A stretch of DNA of 64,000 nucleotides from Boletus sp. NGJ (taxonomy: Eukaryota > Basidiomycota > Agaricomycetes > Boletales > Boletaceae), in assembly GCA_019096195.1 (NCBI GenBank), contig JAGTXK010000005.1, positions 372,001-436,000 of the forward strand. The letters are read 5' to 3'. Below are positions 11,270-22,963 of this stretch, in pieces. Numbering within the stretch: position 1 is the stretch's first letter; the number at the start of each line of letters is the position of its first letter. The position numbers and the translations under genes were made by a program. Under the pieces are notes generated by a model. The model made no database searches. It saw only the letters and a list, made by a program, of their open reading frames with translations, and was not told where the DNA came from.

Positions 11270-11364
11270 GGCGCTATAGCCAAGTGGTTACGGCGACAGA
11301 TTAGAACACGACGAAAGCGATCTGTTCCTCTTTGAGGGCGCAGGTTCAAATCCTGCTGGCGTCG
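11270..11364 (+). tRNA. tRNA-Ser(AGA) with a 13-nt intron
   Basis: The mature sequence is the same as the gene at 11014-11095 except for one T-loop base (TTCAAAT instead of TTCGAAT). The anticodon AGA lies at 11303-11305. A 13-nt insert (cacgacgaaagcg, 11307-11319) sits one base after the anticodon, the canonical 37/38 position cut by the tRNA splicing endonuclease. The two genes are 174 nt apart on the same strand, so one is probably a local duplicate followed by gain or loss of the intron. Confidence 0.93.
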
Positions 11365-11370
11365 ATTACC

Positions 11371-11383
11371 TTTTGTTTTTTTT
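11371..11383 (+). terminator. RNA polymerase III terminator of second tRNA-Ser
   Basis: T4, a G, then T8 beginning 7 nt after the tRNA. Confidence 0.7.
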
Positions 11384-11949
11384 CCGAAACGTCTAGGTGA
11401 ATTCTTTGCCCCATCCTTGTGTGCCTGCACTCTTGGAATTGGATCACTACCCAAGGTATGTGTGCAGTACTGCGCTTCTTCGCCCCAGGTTCTGGCTCTA
11501 ACATCTGCTGGCTTCGATATCACACGCGCATTCCACCGCGGCATTTGGCATGGCAGGTGACATCGGATCCGGACGGATCTGCTCACACGACCGTCGATAT
11601 ACATATATACTCTGACTTTTTGGTTTGAGCCTAGGATCGAAAACGAGCCCAAGCCTGCCTGCGGGCTGTCAGTCCACCGTTGGCGCGTTTACATGGGTAA
11701 CAATCGAGATTGTTCTTCTTGGGTTCGACACACAAGGTAGAGAGAAGCATGCGTAGGGGTAGCGATGAAGCACATCGACCCGGTCAGCCCCGTGAACCAC
11801 CCGACGGGGCTGGGCGCGCGGCATGTGAAATGGTAAACTGCGGACTGACTCGTGAAAAAACCTCACAAGCCGTTGGATAAGACCATCGTGGATCACGTCG
11901 GACGGAACGTTTCGGTTGCAACATAAATAGAGGTGCCTGTACCAAATAT
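11384..11949. other. No gene seen
   Basis: Spacer between the tRNA genes and the F-box pseudogene. The longest frames here are chance readings through the tRNA genes. Confidence 0.5.
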
Positions 11950-13503
11950 AAAATAGAATAAGGAATAAGGAATACGTTGACAATCAACTTTTATCTTGTC
12001 TCGGATAGCAGAGATCACTGTTCGCAAAACGCCCTCTTGAACTGATCGTACACATCTGCCCGGAGAAATCTGGACGAAGCCCTCTGCATCCGCCAAGTCT
12101 TTGATCTCGGAACCATTCCAAGCCGTGGACGTAACAGCATCCGGTTTGAGCTCTGTAAATACGGACACCAAAGCTGGAACGTACGATGGTTGGATAGTAG
12201 GTGAGTCGGCAATGTTCCTATAGAGCCGGACGCGTGGGGGAATCGAACGTCCAACCCTCGAGGAATCTGGGTGTAGGTCCGCGTGTTGATGGCCAGGCAC
12301 AATTCGTACAGCAATGGACATTTCCGCAGGAGCTGTAGCAGTCCACTTGGTCCCACATACCATTGGTGACGAGACGTCCTATACAAGGCGATGCAGATAC
12401 CAGATCGAGCAGGTCATCGTCCGTCAGGGTCACGGACCACTTGAGGTTGATATGTATGTATTCCGCGGAGATTGTCAAAGGCCGTACAAGCAAGGTTGTC
12501 AGCCAAGGTAAGTCGGTGACGCGCCTATTGGTGGAGATTGATAGGACTCCAGGTCTGGGCTCCAAAGCGTGAAATGGACGAGGGTGTTGGACGGACACAT
12601 GTTTCGGACGGCCGTCAAGTATGTTTCAATAGTCTATTTCGAAGGGTGTGGTGAAAATATGACAGCGAGACCCTTGGCTGAGGGAAGTCGGATATGGGAA
12701 AGGAAGCCCATGACGGGTGTCAGGGACTCGTATATGGTCTGCAAGTGTGCTAGGTTCGAGAAGACGAACACAGACCCTAAAGGAGAGATATCATCGGCTA
12801 ACCCAGCGCTCAACGTGAACGATAGGCATTGCAGGGGAGAGATGCATGATACCGTCCGCGTTCAAGGCGACACCCGGATAATCCATGATCCGAAGATTCG
12901 TCCGGCGGCATACATGACGGGAGATTGTTTCATCGAATAGATGAGGACGAGACATGTAAATTTGAAGCTGCTTTATATTAGGGCAAAGATCCCCAGCAGA
13001 GTCTAGGGACATGCCCCCTGCCGAGAAACGGAGTTTCGAGTTTGAATGAGGTCAACGGCGGGACAGCAACGCGCATCAGAGGAAATGCTCCAGTACAAGG
13101 ATTGTAGGTTTTGGAAGAGCGGATCCGTGTCATCACTGAGTTGTCACCAAGAGACCCAAGGGAACTCGAAAAACCGAGTATGAACCAGACGCGATGGGCG
13201 TAGCCTCGCAGAGTATGCCACTCGGTTTCATCGAGCGGTCTGCTGAACAAATAGTGCTGCGAAGAAGGGTATGAACATGCGTTGAAATCTGTGTCACAAA
13301 CAAAAACCAGTACTACGCCAAACCACTCGGAGCGACAGTACATCCAGCGCAGGCTCTTGACATGTTCTGGCTACTAGCGTAACCAGATCTACGGTATAGC
13401 GGCGCATCTGAGCTTGCTGATGTACCGATTGAGGAGGAGCAACGACTAAATACATTGAGCAGGATCTCTTCAGGATAGAGTGCGTCATTGTGCGTGGTGC
13501 ATG
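11950..13503 (-). pseudogene. F-box protein pseudogene
   Basis: Relative of the intact F-box gene at 3279-4902, recognised piece by piece in different frames: E-I-L-L-N-V-F near 13455-13475, A-R-T-C-Q-E-P-A-L-D-V-L near 13340-13375 (shortened against A-R-T-C-R-A-F-K-E-P-A-L-D-V-L), F-S-R-P-L-D-E-T-E-W-H-T-L-R-G-Y-A-H-R-V-W near 13180-13250, N-I-K-Q-L-Q-I-Y near 12950-12985, and K-W-S-V-T-L-T-D-D-D-L near 12400-12445. The order matches the intact gene. Several frameshifts and small losses separate the pieces, so no full-length product can be made. It retains host-like composition, suggesting gradual decay rather than transposition. Confidence 0.8.
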
Positions 13504-14683
13504 CGTGTACCGTTATCTGTAGTCGCCGTGAATCGTTAATGAACCCACGATAGTGGTACTACTGTACTTGTCGTCCACCTCCTTGTATACATAGAATCAT
13601 TGTCTCGAGACGAACGGTTCGATGCCATGCTAGTTGCTTTAGTAGCTCCGAACTCGCGAGAACGCGCTTGTCAACTCTTAAATCTGATTGGTTGTCGGGT
13701 AGATTCTGAATTTCTCACTCCGGGCCGTTCCCGGGCCGCCTAGCTTGTCCTGCTTCTAAATAATGCTCACATGAACACCAGATTCAGAAATGATTCTATA
13801 GTAGATGAAATAGAGTACAAACTAGCTTGCGTGCTCTAAATTTAGTTGTCTCACCCACGGGCAACTGATCTACATGACTCGTGACTCAATGACGACAATA
13901 TTGCGCGCCCATGACTTAGACTATTGATCATATTCCATCATTCTTTACAGTGCTCTTTCTCGTGATTTAAATTGTGAACCGTGGCCTCTTGGACTCTGCA
14001 ATCTCTCACTCAGTCCACGTGTTTCGTATTCACCTCCAATCTCGTCTTTCTTTTTATTACCATTAATCTGGTCATACGGAAGACAGGGGGAATGAAAAAG
14101 TGAAGGTAAGGAAAGCGAGTATTATCAAACTATGTACTCGAAGAACGAAGGTAGATAATGTGAGATTCATCAAGTATGTACGATTGGTATGAATTCCGTG
14201 CAAGAAACGAAGATGGGGGTCCGTCCACATGAAGCACGAAGTGAGACGCACAGAAGTTGCCATTAGTAGCCAAAATGAAACAAAGCACAAATGAAAAATG
14301 AAAGAACGTTTGTAAGCGAGGTCCAGAAGAAGGGCGATCGATGTGAAAGCAAAAAAACATGCACTCGGAGAACGAACGTTTAATAGTGCGCCAAGGTATC
14401 GATAAATGCGAGCGGTGGGGTTATTCGTGGTAGTATTGGTATTGGTAAGTGGATTTCGAGTACAACGGTGAGCAACGACAGTGGGACAGTGAGCGGATAG
14501 TTTGTTGTGATTGGTACGAGCGAATCGGGTGGTACGTTGGTCTGTCCAGTATATACGTAAGTGTTCAGCTAATCGATATGTATCGAAGAGGGATGAAGAC
14601 AAGCAAGTTAACCTTTGACCTGGAAGGGCCATCCTTAGTATCCTAGGCACTTCGGGCCGACAGCGATTAGACCTAGAGGTAGT
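13504..14683. other. No gene seen; 3' flank of the RhoGAP gene
   Basis: About 1.2 kb. A 190-codon minus-strand frame at 14072-14650 lacks an ATG at its start, is hydrophobic and repetitive in feel, and overlaps the RhoGAP 3' side. I do not support it as a gene. Confidence 0.5.
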
Positions 14684-17600
14684 TTATCTTCTATTCCGAG
14701 ACTTGGACGCGCGAGGTTTTGGAGAGCTAGGGAGACTCGCGCCTCGCCCATGGACAGGCACATAGTCCCCGTCGACTTCGCTGCAGCTGAGGTGTAACAG
14801 CAGGTTATAGACGAAGATTTGCTCGAATCTACTCGCGAACCCAATCAATTCAACACTGTTTATCATGAGTTGGGCATAGGAATACTTACTGTGAGTTTGT
14901 AAACACGATCTTCATCGAATCCGAGCTACATCTTAACAGATTCGGGGCCATGACTAATGCCATGTTTGCAGCCGTCATCTTCGTGTTTGCCAACACCTTC
15001 TCCTCCAAAAACAACTGCAAAAAGCTGATGATGAAGAGCATGACCCTCCGATTGATCGTTGGCAGTCGTCGAACGATCGCTACACACGAAGCTGGCTCTG
15101 CGGCCGCAGTAATACAGTCGTTGTACAACTCTTCGGGAATAAGCGGATCCAGGAGCTCGCGGAGCCACAGCTTAAGCAGTGACGCAAGGACATGCGGGTC
15201 ATCGACGTTCTCGAGTGTGTAATATCCCCTGTCGATTCTGATCTTGAGCTCCGAAACGAGATCGCCATCGCCTGGCACTCGGAAGATTCCCTCGCATTTC
15301 GTACCGCCCAATGCGAGGATGCCGTCTCCTAGGAATGGGAGGATGATCGGTATTTTCTCGTTGGGGTAGTTGCGCTCTTGTAGACGCATGACTGCATCCA
15401 ACGATTCTCCAAACGTGGAGGGATTGAAGGCTGCATCCGACGCGGTCTCGATCTCAGCCACAGATGGCGGTTTCCCCCTCGGACCCTTCTTCGATATGGC
15501 AGACAATCGACGTAAACAGTGTTTTGCCATGACGTCCACGCGGCCCTCAGATTGAGATATCCGCAGGAGAATGAAGGAGCGTAGGTAAGCCTCGAAGTTT
15601 TTTGATGGAGGAAACGCGATCAGTAGTACACAGAGCATCTGCCATCCTTTGAAAATGCTCTCCGGGTTGGGATTACCACTCAGTTGTTTCATTAACTGGC
15701 AGTAAATCTCGTCTCGTAGTTCCCCGTGCGCGAGGCCCTCTCCCAATAACCATCGCTCTTCCTCGAGGAGGCCCATCGAATGAGTAGGAAGCGAGCTCGT
15801 TGATCCATTGTGTACAAGTATGCCAGCTGACTTTTCCCGCTCGCGGTCACCCATGATGCGTTGGATTACCTTGAAGATTCTGACTGCATCCGTCTTTAGC
15901 GGACGGTTCAGTGTGAGGAGAGGGGAGTTGAGCGGGGCCTTCTGCCATGTCATCATTTGTGCCACCGGGACTGTACGGCGGAATATAAATCCCGTACGAT
16001 GCGTAGAGAAGTATTGTCTGGCGTAATCCGATTCTACGAATTGTTGAATATCGGAAGCGAGGTCATGAGGAAGCACAGGGTATGTCCTAGGAGACAATCA
16101 TCAACCGACTTTGCCTTGGTGAAGCATAGGTATACAGACCCTGATGCAAGCGTTGCTGTGCGAGTACGATGAGGTGGAGGACTTTCCGAGGCCGGGACAG
16201 GGATAGGTTTGCCAGTTGACCGGTTCTTGAGTGGACTCATTTCCAAGGAGGCCTCTGTCAAGCCTAATTAGGAATATCATACAAGTCAAGGAATCTGATT
16301 CACCTTCGTTGGGGATTGGGCCGCTGATAGTCTTGCCATTCACAGTCGGTGGCGTCGATGTGCTCCGTGTCATCCAGAAGGCACCATGCGTCGTTAAGCT
16401 CTTCGTCGGGGATTGCGTGACGTCGCGCTTCTCCTTGGACTTTGAACTCGAACTACTCATACTTGAACGTGGCTTACTCTCCCTGGCGCCAGGACAAAGC
16501 GCCATGGGGTGACCATGATCCGACGTTGATATCCTCTCCGATAACGAGAGCATCTCCACCGCGGCGTTCAAACTTTGCGGTTCTGGTGACCTATAGGGCA
16601 CGTACGAAGAAGACTTGGATCTCGATCGCGATGGCGACCCGTCCTCGGTATCCGTCATTGCACCGTTGCTACCACCCTTGTGCCGTTGTTTCTCTTCCTT
16701 CGAGCTCGACTTGCCGTTTGTAGAACTGAGTGATATCGACTTACGAGAAGCGGGGGTAGAAGGCTCCGATGCGAATGGGGATGCAGGAATCGGAGGAAGA
16801 TTGGTGTGCAGTCCGTTCGACCAACCTCGGTTTGACCCGTTGGGTTGTCCATGTTGGTCGTTGGTGAAGGAGCGTCTGACGGGTGGCAATTGCTGGTGTT
16901 GTCTTTTGGCAGGGCCTGCAGTGATCCGGCCCGGAGAACTGCGTGTTGACGAATACGAAGGCCGCGGTTGCAGATCTGTGTCGCCTGATCGAGGCGAGAC
17001 ATGACGGGTATCCTTGTCAACACCGCCGGTTTGTGCTCGAACCCTGCGATGGGCTTGGCGGTCGGGGGTCGCGACCTCGTTACCAGGTGAAGTCTTTTTA
17101 CGAATACCAGTCTGGGAGAGACGACGACCAAGAGCTGTTTGCTAACGTGTTACAGTAAGCGCGTTGCGAAGGAGGATAGGGAGCTCGAATTACTTGGATG
17201 ACAGTCAGGGGAATGACGAATCCATCTGGACGTTCCCAGACGGTCTCCCCTGTTTTAGTCTGATAATAATATGGTATTCCGCCACGAGACTCATCACTGA
17301 GCTCCCACCACTCGCCATTTTCGCTGGGAGGAAGCCTGAAAGATGCAAAAACTGAGAAGCACAATTTGAAATTTGCGACAATGTGACTCACACAAAGGTG
17401 CCCACTGGAGGGTCCCAACTAACCTGGCCTGTCGCTGGACATGCAAAGAACGTCGTGCTGGTCTTAAAGAAACGCGACGGCGCTCGTACTGGTCATCAAT
17501 GGGGCGGAGGACGCGACGCGACGCACCTGTGGATCGACCAAAGTGACCCAAAAGTTCGCGCCCCAAGTCGAGCTGTCTGGATCAAACGGCGGTGCAAATG

Positions 17601-17802
17601 TTCCTGACGGACGGGGACTCCGCAGCGGCTCGCCGTTCACGTTTACTTGCGGTACTACTATCGTTGACTGGGTGGAAGTGCCGTTTGGCGTTACATTGGT
17701 CTTGGCCGGCGACGGCTCGGCGGGTGGCGTGGCGGGTATGGCAGTGGGATTGGGAGAGAGTGCGGTCTGATCGAAGGTCTTATCGGGTTCGGCGGTGGCC
17801 AT
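14684..17802 (-). CDS. WW-MyTH4-RhoGAP protein (Vilse/ARHGAP39 type)
   Basis: Seven exons: 17527-17802, 17392-17462, 17194-17335, 16304-17141, 16140-16254, 14890-16086 and 14684-14828, giving 928 codons with consistent phases. Two WW-like modules occupy about 80-160 (first ending V-S-W-D-P-P; second G-E-W-W-E-L to V-W-E-R-P). A basic/serine-rich linker runs to about 480. A MyTH4 domain (about 520-650: L-K-T-D-A-V-R-I-F-K-V-I-Q, then E-L-R-D-E-I-Y-C-Q-L-M-K-Q) precedes a RhoGAP domain (about 690-880) with arginine finger R750 in G-I-F-R-V-P-G and later N-M-A-L-V-M-A-P-N. This is the layout of Drosophila Vilse and human ARHGAP39, GTPase-activating proteins for Rac/Cdc42. A role in switching off Rho-type GTPases at actin structures is inferred. 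One donor is GTCTGT. Confidence 0.92.
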
Positions 17803-18347
17803 TGTGCGTAGTTCTACAGCGCCTGGGTGCGGATCGGGTGCAGGGAAAGGACTAGGAGAAAAGAGTAGAGGGCGGACTTGACGATTCCGAGGTAAAATAC
17901 AAAAGCGAAGATCTCGTCGAGCGAATGGCGACGGTGTACTTTAGCCGGCCAAGGAGGATACTGGCAAAGCGCCAAACCCCAACGTTGAAAATTTGCGGTA
18001 ACGAAAGCGAGCTTTGGGTGCAGATAGACCACCCCGTTCAAGGTTGCTATCCCGTAATCCCATTTAGTAACTCCGTATGCAGTATCTTCGCTTACTGAGC
18101 TCGGTTAATACCTGACCATCATCGTACTCAGCGAGGAACGGTTCCCCCAGGTTGGCTACTAGGTACCCTATACCCGAAACACATAGGGATTTCATCGTGT
18201 CAACAAGTCTCGCCGTCGAGCCCTATCAGAAAGTATTGATTGACGCGCTAAAATGAAAAAGGTGCGCGGTTGCTGCGTGCACCTGCCGACGAATGACAGG
18301 TGCAACAGTGCAGCTTGACAGGAGGGTTCCTAACTATCCAGACCGTA
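17803..18347. other. No gene seen; RhoGAP promoter side
   Basis: Spacer between the RhoGAP start and the 3' end of the dehydrogenase-like gene. Confidence 0.5.
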
Positions 18348-19363
18348 TCACTTCTCCCGCGCTCTCTTCGCGTCTTCTACAAACTCTCTCGATACCTTTA
18401 CGTCCGCTTGATCCCCATCCAACGACTTCTCAACCCGTTCGTATATCCTCGCGAGTCCTCCATAGATTTCACTTTCCTTCCCGCCCACGAATTCCCCGAT
18501 TTCCTCAATCTCTCCTACCCACCGGTATGCTTTCGGAAGCATTGGTGGCACGGTCTTAACCAACCGGTCGAGTACTCTGGGCTGCGACAGGCTCAGCTCT
18601 TTGTTTCCGCAGTCGCTGGTGACGACGCCTGGGCAGTTAAAGCGGTCGTCGGAGTGCATTCACCGTGTTATCCACCGTTTGCTTACCCAAGATCATCGTC
18701 GTATGAAAGCCAGTCTCGTTCCCTTGGTGATTCCCTTTACGTGCTGTTCAACCTTTCTGCCGGGGCTTACATCTAGAATGGAAGACTGCTCACCGCATAT
18801 GACATTTTGAGCGCACTTGCATCTCCCACACCCGCACCCTCTCCCGTCAACGGCGAAACTTTCAACCCATACTTGGAGAGCGCCATGAAGGCGTCCAGCA
18901 TGCTCCTATCTTCTGCTGCAGCCGATGCGTAGAACGTAGCATCGTACCTATCCTTCGGGGGTCCCCCAATGATACAGACATCTATAAATTTGATTCCAGT
19001 ACCCGCGAATATTTCTGCGATCCGTCGCACCGTCTTCGGACTGACAGCATTACAATCTGCAAACACCAGAGGTTCGAGGCTGGCTTGTCTGGCCCTGCTC
19101 GCGGCAGCATCTCGAATCTTCTCGGCAAACGACACGGCGTCTCGGGGGGGCAGTACACTCAATATCCAGTTTGCTTCGACTGTAATGTCGCTCAAAGATG
19201 CATCAACCATCCCTACTTCCTTGGCGGGTCTCCGCGTCGCCTCGGAACGACCGTCGAGGTTCGTATACACTGCGCAGCCGGCCGTCGTGAGTTTCTTGGC
19301 CACCGCGGAGCCCATTGATCCAGCTGCGATGACAGCAAACCGAGGTGGTACTGTAGTCGCCAT
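18348..19363 (-). CDS. 6-phosphogluconate-dehydrogenase-like NAD(P) oxidoreductase, frame doubtful
   Basis: Exon 18794-19363 encodes an N-terminal Rossmann fold (A-A-G-S-M-G-S-A, normally G-x-G-S-M-G-S), S-V-L-P-P-R-D-A, F-A-D-C-N-A-V-S-P and I-D-V-C-I-I-G-G-P-P, typical of the NAD-binding domain of the 6PGDH/hydroxyisobutyrate dehydrogenase superfamily. The 3' exon (18348-18628) encodes the helical DUF1932-like end (L-S-L-S-Q-P-R-V-L-D-R-L, P-K-A-Y-R-W-V-G-E). A model with a short middle exon 18687-18714 is fully open (292 aa). However, the expected G-I-T-K-G-T motif lies just before that exon (about 18717-18734) in another frame, so including it breaks the gene. Either the motif has been lost by a splice-site shift, or one base is missing in the gene or assembly. 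The ATG at 19363 is the only good start. Substrate unknown. Confidence 0.7.
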
Positions 19364-20521
19364 AATGGAGGTAAGAGATAAAAGACGGTGGCTATAGATA
19401 GAGCTCAATCATTCTTGTCATTTACGCTAGGACTATTTTGAGCTGGGGATGATGCTAGCAAATTTGATTACCAGGGATTAGTCCAGTACCCTGCGGTGTG
19501 GTGTGGGCTGGAATCTAGATCAGTGGTTGGCGCGCACGAGGTCAACCTCGAGTAGAATGCCCAGCGGAGATCAGGCCCAATCGGGCAGCACGACATAGAA
19601 AGTGATCATCACATGTTCAATATTCATCTGATCACGATACTGCCAGTGAGTTGCTTTGGATTGAGTTCTTGGTCTGCATAAATCCAGCATGCGTATTCCA
19701 GGTGCCAGATATTTTCTAGATTCCTGACTGGCTTGAAATGAGATGGAGTCCTACGGAACTTGGTGGAACGAGGAGTAATAATGTTGCTCCGTCTTGGGGG
19801 GAGTTCTCCGCGAGGGCATGCGACAGTAATTCACATTCAACAATTCGGTGTCTGCCGTCATTCGATATTCGATATTCAACGCTGTAACAAGGATCTGCAA
19901 CATTTAAATGCCCTATATTCCGCACCGCTCAGAATGATCAATTTCAGACACAGCATTCCAGGATATGTCAACTTGCCTTTGTGTTCCACATGATATCATT
20001 CCATTGTGCCGTTTTTTGCTCAAGATGCTGAAATGGAAGTACAGCTCTTAATGGAAGGGTCCGAACAGTCGGACTATACTCGGATTGGTTCCCAGAAATT
20101 AAGCTCTTCTGGTGAAGTTAGCTGGGAGATTTACTAGTACTTGCTGTTCACATTAAAGGCCCCCTTTCAAGTTGCTGTAAACGGACTTGAATGGAGTCGG
20201 TCGGTTCTGGAGGAGGAGCGAGTTCCGAGTGTCGATCTTGATTAGGTAATTCGGTACCACGGAATGTTTCACAGATCGGTTTCCGCCGGAGTTGTGGACA
20301 CCGCGGTGAGCGTTCAACAGCCTGGCGGCCACGCGCCAAGTTGAACACAACGTGGACTCAAAGTTAAGTCGTTTCAGGGCCCTGGCGCGTATCAAGTCCA
20401 AGGTCGTCCCTTCTCAACCATAGTTAGCACTTGTCACTCATATTTCTTTTATGAACTACTCTGCAGGTCGCAAACCGCGTTTTTTTTGACTCTCACGCAA
20501 CATACCGAGAAGTCCAGAATC
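19364..20521. other. No gene seen; shared upstream region of two divergent genes
   Basis: About 1.2 kb between divergently transcribed genes, so it must hold both promoters. No coding signal or repeat recognised. Confidence 0.55.
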
Positions 20522-22262
20522 ATGATGCGCCAACTGAGCACCCTGTGTTCACAGAGGCACATGTGCTCAAAGTACGTCAATGTCACTCCATACAGCTCCT
20601 TTGTACGACATCGCACAGGTGAGTCTCCACAACGCATGCTATCGTCTATTCCGTTTCACTTGGTTCTCATACCGATCCCGTTTGAAAAGCTCACAAGGCT
20701 GCCTCGCCTTTGGCGTTCGTGTTTGATATCGTCCGTGACATGTTTAGGTTTTCTTGGAACCCGAACATGCGGTAGTTTGACTGACTTCCCACCTGTGTCA
20801 CAGGATGGCGTCCTCATTCGCGGTGACAACGCCCTGCCTGCCGCAAAGCGCGCATTGTCGATCCTGGATGGTAACAATCAATTTGGCATGTATGTCTTTT
20901 TTTTTCCACTCCACCGTTCATCGCACGTCCTGATCGCATCCGAAGTAAAATACCTTACCTCTTAGTAAACGATACCTCATGTTTCCCACTTTCCATCAAA
21001 CTCAATTATCCTTCAGCTAACTAACGGCGGTGGCGTGAGCGAGTCAGCGCGCTGCCACAAACTCAGTCAGCAGCTGGGATTCAAAGTAAGATCCGCGGTG
21101 CGAGATGACCTGTGCCATTTACTGAGCGAGATTTCACACAGATCGATCCAGAACGATATATTCAGGCGCACACCGTACTAAAGTCTGTTGTTCACAAGTA
21201 TACTGATCTACCAGTGCTGGTGCTCGGCGGAAAGGGAGACACCCTCCGTAAGGTTGCCGAAGGGTAATTACTTGATATGTTTTCTGCGTTGGCCTGTTGA
21301 CATGGATCTCTGATCTCGAGAATAGCTATGGCTTCAAGCATGTTTACACGACCCTCGACGTGCTTGCTTGGAACAAGTCGTGAGTCACTCGCACTCGTTG
21401 GGTTCCAGGCAGTTTCTCAAACAGGTAACAGTGTGTGGCCACTTCACAACCTTACGGCTGAAGAGCGGGAGTCGATCAAGGTTAGTCCGCTTGTTGGTGA
21501 TACTTCAACCAGGCGAAATCTGGTGTTCATTAGATAACCGACTTCTCCGAAACCTGCATTGCCGCTATCATAGTATTTCATGATCCTCGAAACTGGGCCC
21601 TCGACATCCAAGTGATGTGCGATTTGATCCAATCAGGCGGCGTTGTGGGCGGACCCTCGACAGATCACACGCAACAGGCGGTCGACCTCGTTTTCTGCAA
21701 TCCGGACCTCTTATGGAAATCGGACTTTGATAGACCTCGACTTGGTCAAGGCGCGTTCAAAGTAGTTTTCCAAGCTGTCTTCAAGGCGAGTCGGTTGAAT
21801 TTACTCCGCATCGACCATGACCAGATGCTTCACGCAGTCGGTAACCGGAGCGCCATATCCGTATACCCAATTTGGAAAACCGACGGAAGCGACTTACAAG
21901 TTCGCGGAGCAAGTCTTGCGTGGACAAGTGCTCGAAAAATTCTGTGCTGACTCGGTGTCGGTAACAAACAAGAGCCCTCCGTTGTTCACTACTGACAATT
22001 GCATAATCATTCGGCAGATACATGATTGGGGGTGCGTCGTAAAGTGTGCTATACTAAGAGTGGCAACGAATTCATGTTGCGCTCCTCAGACAATCCAGAG
22101 TCCGACATTGCAGGGGCGAATGCCGCACATTGGAAGTCTATACTGGTTAGGACGGGTGTGTACGACCCTCGTCAGGGACCGCCAAGCCACCGCCCAACAC
22201 ACGAGGTCGAGGACGTGGAACAAGCTGTGCAATGGGCACTGGAGCAGGAGTTTCAGCCGTAA
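20522..22262 (+). CDS. HAD-superfamily IIA hydrolase, CECR5/YKR070W type
   Basis: Twelve exons: 20522-20618, 20690-20730, 20804-20889, 20946-20964, 21017-21085, 21142-21263, 21326-21379, 21432-21480, 21534-21785, 21838-21956, 22018-22031 and 22090-22262; 365 codons, all phases fit. Motif I F-D-I-D-G-V-L-I-R-G has the nucleophile D45 and acid/base D47. L-L-L-T-N-G-G-G-V-S-E-S supplies motif II, and G-D-N-P-E-S-D-I-A-G-A-N (307-318) the Mg-binding motif IV, with C-terminal W-K-S-I-L-V-R-T-G-V-Y. This is the CECR5-like branch (yeast YKR070W, human HDHD5), predicted mitochondrial; the first 33 residues are basic and Ser/Thr-rich. Substrate unknown. Two microexons (19 and 14 nt) encode residues next to the catalytic motifs, and the intron 21786-21837 is GC-AG (aag|gcgagt). 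Confidence 0.93.
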
Positions 22263-22963
22263 GCGTGAAGCGGCGAAGAAGGCGGAAACCCTGCGACGGT
22301 TAGAAGGATTAGGCATGATAGATCTGGATATTGCACGTCGGCAATACCTGGTTAACATAGACGTAACCGTGGCCATGGCTGCCAACATGCCTAAGAGCAA
22401 TATGGTGGACTTGATTCTCAGGAGCCGTCGGACAGGTATTTGATCTGGGGCTGTCCGGCATGTCGATCAGCACGCTCCACGACCTGAGCGGCCAGGTTTG
22501 TTTTGTTTGTTTTACTTTGCTCCTCTTTCTACACGCGGTCTTTAAGTTGTGGAAGAACCGTGATCTGAGATTGGTCAGCTCATGAATCAACTCGCAGGGG
22601 CATGTTGTCGGCGAGTGGCCACGCAGTGATCACGCTTTGCAGGTTCAACGGACTCGATGGTGAAACGGCGTAGAAATAAGACTCTCGGGTAAGAATTTCA
22701 CCTCAACTTTAAATTCATCTCAATGTCGATATCATGAGATCGGTTATTGTTCACCGGGTTATCATTTCCTTTTCAGGTTAATTGCGTTGAAATCAAATTT
22801 AGGTTAGTATGGCCTCGGTCATTGGAGATGCTGTTCACTATCGGAGTTGCAGGGTTCAGAGACGTTGTCAGTCCCATGTATAAAGCGTTCCCAGCCTGGA
22901 TATGTCCACCGATTGACTTCCGAGTGCTCAACCTTTGAGGCTTGACACTCCCCCCCCCCTAAC
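22263..22963. other. No gene seen
   Basis: Spacer of 0.7 kb ending in a C9-10 run at about 22951-22960, just before the transcription-factor start. Confidence 0.5.

Noticed and set aside
11266-11652. 128-codon minus-strand frame between and over the tRNA genes
   Set aside because: It reads through the tRNA-Ser gene, which explains its openness. No independent coding signal.
14072-14650. 192-codon minus-strand frame downstream of the RhoGAP gene
   Set aside because: No ATG at the start, no domain, and hydrophobic low-complexity content; most likely chance.
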